A DNA stretch of 64,000 nt from Adiantum capillus-veneris (taxonomy: Eukaryota; Streptophyta; Polypodiopsida; Polypodiales; Pteridaceae): contig CM043962.1 in assembly GCA_014529385.2 (NCBI GenBank), positions 128,650,074 through 128,714,073 of the forward strand, given 5' to 3'. The notes beneath the pieces are model-generated. The model searched no databases, was not told the origin of the DNA, and was given only the letters and a program-made list of their open reading frames with translations. Position 1 is the stretch's first letter, and each line of letters opens with the position of its first letter. The position numbers and the translations under genes are program-made. Positions 55,440 through 64,000 of the stretch are shown here, one piece after another.

Positions 55440-57000
55440 CCAGTAGCTAAACGTGTGCGTGACAATGCAACATACAATCGTCCATGAGTGAAGATCAGTG
55501 TCACCAGGTATAGCCCCAACATGGCAATGCTTTGGCCCTATGACTTATTTATCGTCATGCAAAAAACCAATCTGATTGGAAACCTTCTTTATCTAAGAAC
55601 AAATGGCAACTTCATGTCATAATGCACAAAACATGTTCAAGGGATGAAGACCCATGTGCCAACCCGTATACCTGTAATAATTTCTGCCTCCAAAACTCTT
55701 GCATGAAATGCCCTGCACACTAAGCATTTCCCATTACATAGACCTTGACTTCGATCAAGATTTTGTAGTAGAATTATTAAGGCATTCATCTTCAACTCCA
55801 AGTAATGTGTTGGAAATCCACCGCCCAAGGTGAGACTATTTAAAATCTCCACATAATATAATAATGAATCTTGAATTGAATTTTCCACCACAGAGTCAGC
55901 ACTAAAGTATTGCATAACATCACCTTCCATTGCATACATGGCCTTAGTATTGAGGATACCAACTTCAAAGTTTTTGGGAGCAAGAATGGCCCGCTCTTTA
56001 AAATATTATGCATGGCCCGCATCTTTATCCATTTTTGTATAGATGCAACCTATCAATACATCCAATGAAGATGAAGAAAGCACAATGTGACGAGGGATTT
56101 CCATCTTTTCTTTATCACCACTTATCAAAGTCCCATTTCCCACATCGGTAAGCCATTCTTTGTAAATAGAATTTGCAACATCACCACCTTCCACACGCAT
56201 GTTATGTGTCAATCTGAGGATCTTCACATGATCCCATAAGTGTGATCGAAAAAGTGTAGCATCAACAATGTCTGCACACGCTCCCTGGAACACCTATGGT
56301 AAGAATTTTCAAAAATCTCCCCCAAGAAATAACACTTTTCCACCAAATGGCTTTCTTGAGCACATGATATCTTGCATGGACGTATCCACCAAGCCTCAAA
56401 GGCATATCGATGTGTTGTAGGAGCCTCATCCCACACAATCAACTTGCATACTCTAAGAAATTCAAAAAGCTGACCCTGAACGGGGATATTGCATGTGCTT
56501 CAACTATCAAGCTCCAAGGGCATCTTGAATGTGCGGTGCATCCATTTTGCAGTAGCAATACTGAAATCCCAAAAGATGATGTGACCAGTGCAACTTCTCC
56601 TTCTCCACGCACGTGTGATAGCAAACAATTATACAAATAAGTTTTCCCAGTCCCTACAGGTCTATCTAGGAAAAAAATAGCCCCACCATCAATAGTCAAT
56701 CCATGCAAAATTGCCTCAAAAGCAATCCTTTGATCTTCATTCAAAGTCTGCTTTGTTGCATGTGATGCATATAGCTCTTGCACTGTATCAAGGCATTGCT
56801 CTTGGAAAAGCAAGATGTTTTCATCACGTGCCACTAAGCACTTCTCAGGCATTGGAATTCTAGGGTATTCATTTAAACTTCGTCCAAATGTACCAAGAAT
56901 ATTATGCAAATCTCTTAATGCATACCCTTCAACAACCTGTGCACATCCATCTAAGGACTCGTATCTCAACTCCAACATATGTCGATAGTCCTCAAACAAA
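55440..57000 (-). pseudogene. Helitron PIF1-like helicase part
   Basis: 56999-56439 has TLNEDQRIAFEAI and Walker A DRPVGTGKTYLYN, where the usual first Gly (DGP..GTGKT) is Arg. 56442-56224 has Walker B IVWDEAPTTHRYAFEA. Further left come LTHNMRV (near 56190-56215), MNALIILLQNLDRSQGLCNG (55700-55790) and the end HGRLYVALSRTR (55450-55490). All canonical helicase blocks are present in order, but separated by frame changes. Confidence 0.9.
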
Positions 57001-57619
57001 AAACATCAAAATCTTCCCCATAAGAGATGAGGGGAGGAGGGTTTACAAAATAATAGAATGGTCGCAAATGAATGTATCAATTGCAAGCCTGTTTTGTACT
57101 GCAAGCTTCCTCCATGCATCCAAACCATTCCCCATCATCTTCCAAGATACCCCTTGGAATTCATGATGTCTTGAATGTTGGGAACAATATACCATTTATG
57201 GAACACAAATCCTCAAATGATTTACATCCTTTACAAATAGTCAAAAGCAAACGGACATAATATTGTTCACCTGCAGAGGACTGAACAAAATATATACGCT
57301 CAATAGTGTCCCATGATGTCCCTTTGTCCATTTTTTGGAACCCAAATTCCATGCCCACTTTTGAAGAAAATCAATGTACAAAGTATCATTTGCATCAGGA
57401 TTCTCCAAGTTGCATGTGAACCACTCTGTCAAAGTGGTCTTCTTTGCATGGTCCCTTTGCAAGACATATTTAAGGTTGTCATTATCTCAAAATGTCACAT
57501 TTGACCATACAAAACATGCATGCTCAATCTTTGGACAAATGGTGCATCATTGTGCAAAGGAAATTAAAAATTTCTCCAGCAAGCCCCAACAAGCCTCAGA
57601 TGTAGATACATAACGGCCA

Positions 57620-59520
57620 ACATGTCTATCTTATCAATGTTCTCCCTTTTTGCATCCCGTACTAACATATTGAATCTTACAGTTGCCCTATCGTGCCCCT
57701 TGTAGATGTACTTATAGACATACTTGACGGTTGAAATTATAGATCATACCTCAAAATTGATATGTGCATTAAATAGTGTTGACAAAATAAGATTGTATGG
57801 CACAACCCATCGGTTATCAATAGTACAATCCCTAACCTTGGTGGTGAAGCCATTGTTTCATCGTGCATAAATGTGGTAGCCATTATTATCCATGCTTGTT
57901 TGCTTGCAAAATGGACATGCATATTTTCTAATACATTGTCCATCAACCATGCAAAGAGATGAAGTATTGAACTCACCACATGGGCCAGGAATGTTACAAC
58001 TAACAATGATGTCATGCAACACTAGAAATTGATATTTATTTGGTAGCTCTGAACAAACCATCTTGTCATAGTCAAATGTTGATTGAAGCTTAGATCAAGG
58101 ATCTAGAATCAATAATGTATGAGAATGTGGCAAGCCTCTCTTTTGGAACTCCACGACAGACATGGTAAGCCACCACTTTTCCAAAAATATGTTTCTTCAA
58201 GATGTGCTTCATCATGCTCGAGTGTTTCAAGGAAAAAACCCTGGTGGTTATGTCTAGTCGATTAGAGAAAACTTGTCCTAAAAGCAATGCCTCATTTTTT
58301 TGGCCATTTAGGGTTACATGTGAATGTGATAAATAGGTCTGGCTTTCCCTTTGCACGCACAATTGACCATTGTACCTTGATACAACTGGTACATGTGCCA
58401 AGGGCCACCTATAAAAGATGAGGGCAAGACAATTCTTTGACTTGCAGACCGTCCAAGTACAACATCACTCTCAGAGAAATGCACCATGTCAACCAAGTCT
58501 GCATACAGTTCTACCCTCAACGTGTACTGATTCGTACGAACCCATGTAAGACGAAACTCCTCAATGGCACAATATGCATCAACCATAATTGTTGAATTAA
58601 ATGACCCCCACAAAGCAAGCATGATTCTGTATCAGTGCATATCTGTAGCCGATATGCATATTACTCTCTTTGAGTGACACATTGTCAACCAACCAAGGCA
58701 TCCAAAGGGCCATGCACATTAGCATAAGGAAGCTTGACATGCCACTCATCTTCTCCCCATGGAAAGAGAAGAACATACAACAGTGGGATGCATGACCTAT
58801 ATAGATTCGAAATCCTTTGCAACCTCCCATCTTGACAATGTATCACATTGTCTTGATGGCCAACTGTTTTTACATCCCCTTGACCTAGCAAAATCGGAGC
58901 AACCTCGTTGCCAACAGGTGTCAAGTACTTCCTTGAAGTATTTCTTTTCTTGAAAATTGTCATTTTGATATCCACACTAGTGTTATTATGTAACATTCTA
59001 CCAACATCATATAAAGCATTCACATATGGATTACATGATCACATCATCATTGATAATGCTTCAAGAGTGGACAAATCCAAACCATCCAAGGCACTCATAC
59101 AATTTCGAACCTCATGTTTAGTATCATATACATATATCTGTGCAAATTTTGGGACCCCTGCTTCATGTGGTAGCAAAGAACCAATTTGCTGGTACATGCC
59201 GCCATGTACATGAAAGTAATATGCACCAGACCTACCCATCAATGTCTCATCAATGGTAGCTCCAAGAGATGCAAATGCCACTATTGTAACTCTCGATGTT
59301 TCTTCTTAAAGACCTACTCGAAGCATCACTATTATTGAGTAGCCTCTCCAATACATCTAGTTGTCATGCAGGAGGAAAGAGGGATACTTTCCCACTTTTG
59401 CAACAATATTTTCTTGCCGATGGTATATCTTTATTCTTCATTTCACTCAGATAAAGATGTGCACCGCAACACTCACTATGATGCATTGGGAATTTCACCA
59501 TGGTTTACGTAAAGAACAAA
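57620..59520 (-). pseudogene. Helitron N-terminal and Rep endonuclease part
   Basis: Fragments from right to left: CCGAHLYLSEMKN with Cys cluster (about 59450-59500); AFASLGA...YYFHVHGGMYQQIGSLLP and KFAQIYVYDTK (59281-59100); DNVIHCQDGRLQRISNLY and LLFPWGEDEWH (58860-58740); IVLPSSFIGGPWHMYQLYQ (58470-58390); the HUH motif GLPHSHTLL (58115-58140); and the two-Tyr motif VKYVYKYIYKGHDRA (57690-57735). HUH and both Tyr residues survive, but in different frames. These residues normally nick and join DNA. Confidence 0.88.
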
Positions 59521-59559
59521 AAGGAAGTTGTGATTCGCTTATAAAGGGAGTGGCAAATA

Positions 59560-61484
59560 ATGGCTGAGTTCGGAAAACCGTTGTTTAGCTGGTATTACTG
59601 CCAGGTTTTGATGGTATGCTCATGATTACGGTAATAATTACTGGGGCATGATGTCTAAATGGAAATTGGGGTTTCTATGTGTTTTGTTTACTTCCCTAAA
59701 TGAGGTTAACACTGTCGTAGGGTGTACATCATGGCTCGGATTGAATGCTGGAATTTCGTATATTAAGTTAAACTTAAAAATGAGCCCGAAAGTTTGGGCA
59801 CCTTGGTAAGTTAAAAAACAAAGTGTACTCTAGATAATGGTTCTAATCTTGGACTAAATTTGTTAGAACAAAAGCTGAAACTTCTGAATTTCGAATTTTA
59901 CTAAATACTGCTGGTATATTGCCATTATTCCGGATATTTTTGTAAGTAAATGAATGGTAACATATACAGGAAAGTGGATGATAGCCGGTTTCAAATGTAT
60001 ATGGACTCATTTTACTTCACTAAAGGAGATTATTAATGAAAGTTTCCTATTGTTGTTCACCTAGTTAGCAGACACACTGATTTTTACTAGCCATTTGGAA
60101 CCTTGAATATTCAATAATAAGTCCTGGATCGTTGACTGCTGGTTTTTTTCAAATGGATATTAACTGGTTTTTTTTTAAACAAGCTTGTTGTGTATAAAAA
60201 GAATAAGCTGCTTGTAGGTTGTTTTTTATATAAAAAAAGGGGGGAGTGCTTGATTCGATGAGGTTATCATAAATTTTCCATTTATCTGAGCTGGCTGGAG
60301 ACATTTGAGACATTTTTCGGACGATGTCTGAGCTGGCTCTTTTATGACTGAGTTGTCCAGTGTACTTTAGTATACATTTGATTAGCTAACATATGGCAGC
60401 AATAAGTTTGACATAACATAATAGCAAGGGTACTTGTTGAATAAAGTCATGAATATGTCTAAGATAGGAGTATCTCAGGAATATAAAGAAGTAATTTCGG
60501 AGTTGTTTTTTTGGGGTGGGATCCCAGCTTGGTTATGAAATTGGCTCCAAATATAGGATTAGGTAAAAAAAGTAGTATTTACAAAAGAAGTGGTAAGATT
60601 AGGTCTGGCTTAAGATTGCCTATATATAAATCAATAGATTTTAAGGTCACTCCTATCTGATTAGGAACGAAGTTTCGAATTGTTTTTGATATTTTACTTA
60701 ACTCCTTAAATCTTAAGGATTGGGTAAGGAAAGCTTTGTATAAAAAAAAAGTAGAATCAGATTTATGGCTGCTCTATGAGGATGATCACTTTCCGTTTCA
60801 GATTGGCAAAAAAGCCATGAAACTTTGTTTTTTCTAAAAAGAAACCTTTTAAAACTAAAAAAAACACAAATTACAAGTTAAGAACTATGTTTTTTTAATG
60901 GTGACATGGATAACAACTGGGATGCCCAGCATCTCCTACGTACAACCATGTGCTAACAAATTGTTTTCTTGTGGCTATGGGTGCAGGTGAGGGCTACCTT
61001 CCTTGATTAAAACGTTCTGTTCTTAACAAATGGTGGATCTCTTATTGTGATGTAAAATTTCCTAGACTTTGGGTTTGAGGATTCCTGAGCTATATTCTGT
61101 TATCTTCATTACCTTGTACATAATTTATTTCAACAGCAAAGAGATTATTGCAAATCCATTGTACTTTTCTAGAATTGTGGGTATGTGAACAGTTAGTGTT
61201 CGTTTGCATATATATATAGATTTAGAACTGCTACACACACAATTAACGCAAAAGAGAGATTGACTTGGCTGTTGATCTCTCTCAGACAATGACTCTAGAA
61301 ACTTTCGCCTATTATAGTATAATTTTTATACTCTAATAGGCCGGGGTGCTATCACACAGTCTCAGTGGTTTTTTAACATGACTGGTGTAAGGTTGCTAGC
61401 ACTACCATTCCACTTTGTATTCATGAGTCTCACTTTACCTTAGATACTATCATTTACATAATCTATTACTTCTGTTAACCAGGT
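59560..61484. other. No gene; AT-rich spacer
   Basis: No ORF above background. Homopolymer runs, a short TATATATATA tract near 61212, and no recognisable LTR or repeat. Confidence 0.55.
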
Positions 61485-61650
61485 TGTGGAAAAGCTCACT
61501 GCAAGAATTAAAGTCTGCTCTGACCCAGAAAAAAGAGCTCTGATTTCGGAGAAGTTACGACTCGCGAAAGAAATTGAAAAGACCTTCCCTCATATCTTAC
61601 TTAGGATTAGGCCCTATCTACATAGGGTTGTAAAATTCAAAAAGATGTAA
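61485..61650 (+). pseudogene. Possible upstream coding segment of the Penelope-like element
   Basis: A plus-strand frame from about 61482 reads VVEKLTARIKVCSDPEKRAL, a charged helix-like protein, to a TAA-type stop at 61648-61650. It is preceded by a pyrimidine-rich TTCTGTTAACCAG, which resembles a 3' splice site. The next frame at 61725 is preceded by ATTTTGCAG. Two exons are conceivable; chance is also possible. Confidence 0.35.
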
Positions 61651-61724
61651 CTCTTTGTGTTAGATCTTCAGGTCTACGCTTCTCTTCCAATACTAGGGAA
61701 TTCTAACTACTGATAATTTTGCAG

Positions 61725-62585
61725 ATTGTTTCCCTTTCCCAAGGGCTTGCTCTTCCTGGTATCAACCTTTTGATGGAATTTACTTCTAATCTGGCTGGAC
61801 TTTCCAAAACACATATTCAGGACTTAGCATCTTTCTCTTCCAAAGGCTCAGAACTTTCCAATCTTCTTAGAAAATTTTGTGGGCTTAGTCCTATCTTTGT
61901 TATAGCTCCCTCTACGCCTATAGTCCCTCCACCGAATAGCCTCTTTTGTAGAGATGCAGCTGCATTAGAAGCGGTAAAAGAAATTCAGAAAGACCTTTGT
62001 TCACTTAGTGAAGGTTCGCTTTTGGACATGGTATCGAAAGTTTCTAGGGCCTTTCCTTTTTTACCTTCACGGCAAATTGAGGTAGAATCCTTGGGGGTAG
62101 ACCGTAGGCTGTGGATGTTCCCAAATAAAGGATTTCTAGCGCCCATATCTATGGAAACTTGGGTCTTCCTTGCCAACTTGGCCCCTGCAACTATTGAGGA
62201 ATGCAAATTTAAAGTTCTGAAAGGGATCTAGCTCTTGGACAGAGGGGATTTGATTAAAGCTCCGTTCAATATGAGTTTCCTTGATGATACAAAATGTAGT
62301 TCGAATACAAGTTTATATGCAAGAACTAAAGGGGTGATGACCTTTAGTAAAAGTAATGCTGATTTCTACACCGAGACTGTGTGGAATGTATTCAGGCCTT
62401 ACCTTAAGTGTGCTTGCAGATTCTTAGACCCCAAAGCTGCGTGCGAGTCAAGCATAATTTGGTTTGACCATGCTATTGGTACGCCCTCAACAATCTGCCT
62501 AGTATCTTTTCTGATAAAGCAGAAGAATTTCACTTTTCCCTCTTTTGCTCTTGGCTTGGTGGATAAGCTAAGGATCTGGTCTTAG
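61725..62585 (+). pseudogene. Penelope-like element ORF, N-terminal part
   Basis: Two segments in one frame (61725-62231 and 62235-62585) are separated only by a TAG at 62229-62231. The first is Leu/Ser-rich with ALEAVKEIQKDLCSLSEGSL; the second has SSIIWFDHAIGTPSTICL. No motif that I can name. They are assigned to the element because they directly precede RT-associated motifs on the same strand. Start codon not determined (a first Met is not obvious). Confidence 0.45.
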
Positions 62586-62617
62586 CTCAAATTGCCTTTA
62601 TTCAGTACAGATCAATT

Positions 62618-62900
62618 ATGTGTGACACTCTTAAAGAACTTGGATCGGATGGGTGTGGTACTCTGCTAACCACTTATGGCAGCTTTAAAGGTATCAAAAA
62701 TATGGTTGGGCAATCAAACCAAATATTGAAGAGGATGAATCTCAAGTTTCCAAACGTCCTAATACTCTTGTCTCTCCTACAACATCTTACACCTCTTTCT
62801 TAACTCCCTCCTCAAGTGAATCTGTGTTTGGAAGAGAGAGAGGTAGAAGTTATATGAGAGGTCGGGAAAGAAACCTACCAATCAGAAACCTTTTGGATAT
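62618..62900 (+). pseudogene. Penelope-like element, frameshifted middle
   Basis: Frame 62618-62803 (SDGCGTLLTTYGSFKGIKNMVGQ) followed by Ser/Arg/Gly-rich text in another frame (about 62810-62900, with RGRSYMRGRERNLP). Arg/Gly-rich stretches often bind nucleic acid; that is inference. Confidence 0.4.
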
Positions 62901-62905
62901 GTAAT

Positions 62906-63472
62906 ATGCAGGATCGAAGGAGTGCTTGTGGAAGATGTTACCTACCGCCAAAGGAAGAAGCGTGTAAAAAGATTATCTCACATTGCTTGTTTGCAAGCAA
63001 GATTTTGGATTTCTTTACTCCCCAAGCTATTTTCTCAAAATGTTTTGGACATATTTTTGGATCGAATTTATTACTAAAAGATGTGATGATTGGATGGAAA
63101 TACTCGCCGCCTATTAAGAATCTTTTTTATTCTAATGAATTTCTTCATAATAGTGAGATACCTATTTGCTCTTGTCATCTATTTCAAAAAATTTGTAAAA
63201 ACTTCACTGACTTTGGTTTACATGTTTGTACATCTAACTTAGAAATCATTTCTGATCCACAAGTAAGGAGACTCTTGAGTAAAGGCCTGAATCATATTCC
63301 TCCTTTTCCACTAAATCCTCAAAGTGCCTTATTTGCACTACTTGAATGCCTGGCCGACTTGGCCTTAAAACTCCAACTGGAGGAGGAAGTTCACTTCCAA
63401 CTTACTTCAACACTCAAAGGAATTTTTTTGGAAAAAGATCAGTCTTATGCCACAAGTATGGCTAAGCACTGA
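62906..63472 (+). pseudogene. Penelope-like element, region before the RT (Cys motif and H/T/D block)
   Basis: 188-codon frame. GWKYSPPIKNLFYS is the 'WK-PP-LKNLL' type block seen before the RT of Penelope-like elements. Then come PICSCHLFQKICKNF (CxC) and LHVCTSNLEIISDPQVRRLLSKGLNH, corresponding to the family outline 'GHV-T-DL-II-(D)-LR-L--KG'. This assignment is from memory of family patterns. The next part follows in a different frame at 63447. Confidence 0.7.
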
Positions 63473-64000
63473 TACCACCTGGCTTACGCCTAAATTGAAG
63501 ACCTCTATTTATGACACTAAAAAAAAATGGCTCATTATTGGCCTAGATAATGCCTCAAATACGACGTCCTTTATATGTAAGAAATTAGCTTTCGAGGCTG
63601 CCAATTCAAGACTTAATAGTAAAGAATTTCTTAAACTTGAGAACTCTCCGCTTTGTGTAGCTACAACATTGAACAATGAATTATCTGGACTTGGTTATAG
63701 TCCCGACTCTCTAAAAATTCATGTACTCTTCCCAACATATAAGAATCATAAGCATAAATTTAGATGGATTTATAACGCTTCAAAAAGCCTGTTCTCTTGT
63801 GTTACGAATGATATCACCCACTGCTTAAATTTTGTTCTACTAGAAATCAAAGATATCTCTGCCATCAAACACAGAGATATAAAGAGATTCAGAAATATAA
63901 ATTATTGCCCTTTTTGGGTCATAAAAAACGCAGCCGAGGTATATATCAACCTCCCATAAAACATTTACTCTATCTTCACGACAGACATAACTCGATGTTA
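63447..64000 (+). pseudogene. Penelope-like reverse transcriptase, first motifs, cut by window edge
   Basis: Frame 63447-63959 shows IGLDNASNTTSFICKKLAFE ('DKA-N--AFICK' block), then FPTYKNHKHKFRWIYNAS (the 'P-KxHK-P-K-RFI' RT finger motif), and FWVIKNAAEVYINLP. After a TAA at 63957-63959 the same frame continues NIYSIFTTDITRC, whose Asp (63984-63986) fits the first catalytic Asp of the RT palm. The rest of RT and any GIY-YIG endonuclease lie beyond the window. One stop and two frame changes in ~2.3 kb suggest a fairly young but dead copy. Confidence 0.75.

Larger units (their letters stand above)
55440..59520 (-). mobile_element. Decayed Helitron, Rep/helicase coding region
   Basis: The minus strand carries the full order of a plant Helitron RepHel protein in many broken frames: Cys-rich N-terminus, Helitron-like N domain, HUH motif, two-Tyr motif, then a PIF1-like helicase with Walker A, Walker B and the C-terminal motifs. 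Helitrons move by rolling-circle replication. At least a dozen frame changes and stops make it inactive. Its outer TC and CTRR ends could not be fixed. Confidence 0.9.

Overview
The window looks like nuclear DNA of a land plant. It is dominated by Ty1/copia and Ty3/gypsy retrotransposons whose primer-binding sites match plant tRNA-iMet and tRNA-Asp. It also holds broken pentatricopeptide-repeat (PPR) genes, a decayed Helitron, and one intact host gene for a mitochondrial ribosomal protein. The PPR wording, the gypsy type and a Penelope-like reverse transcriptase would fit a large, repeat-rich seedless plant genome such as a fern. That is inference; no species-specific marker was identified. 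There is no prokaryotic gene organisation, CRISPR array or RNA gene.

Layout. 1-4603 (+): copia element ('copia-1'), nearly intact, entering from the left edge, with a 3' LTR that cuts into an older gypsy relic (4604-5215, -). 7026-7613 (-): the host gene, a mitoribosomal mS38-type protein. 7941-8290 (+): PPR relic. 9115-17851 (-): full-length gypsy chromovirus with two ~1.6 kb LTRs, PBS, PPT and a 4/5-base target-site duplication, but a broken coding region. 18130-19240 (-): older related gypsy relic. 19936-21190 (+): second PPR relic. 22134-22583: possible LTR with PBS. About 24008-42015 (+): large decayed gypsy element ('gypsy-A') with a tRNA-Asp-type PBS, protease, partial RT, integrase, and a long 3' region with an extra coiled-coil ORF. 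A complete copia element ('copia-B', 28517-34040) is nested inside its integrase. 44013-51055 (+): relative of gypsy-A ('gypsy-C') with gag, zinc knuckles and protease, truncated before RT. 51587-54601 (-): small copia element ('copia-D') with perfect 5-bp target duplication but no integrase, RT core or RNase H. 55440-59520 (-): decayed Helitron Rep/helicase. 61485-64000 (+): Penelope-like reverse transcriptase relic running off the right edge.

The most unusual signal is a pair of arrays of near-perfect palindromes in the non-coding parts of gypsy-A and gypsy-C. They recur every ~270-305 bp in sequence that otherwise seems poorly conserved. The two arrays share the core ATCGCGAT but have different, mutually compensating arms. 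The other main point of interest is the Penelope-like element. Apart from the mS38 gene, no coding region here appears both intact and host-encoded.
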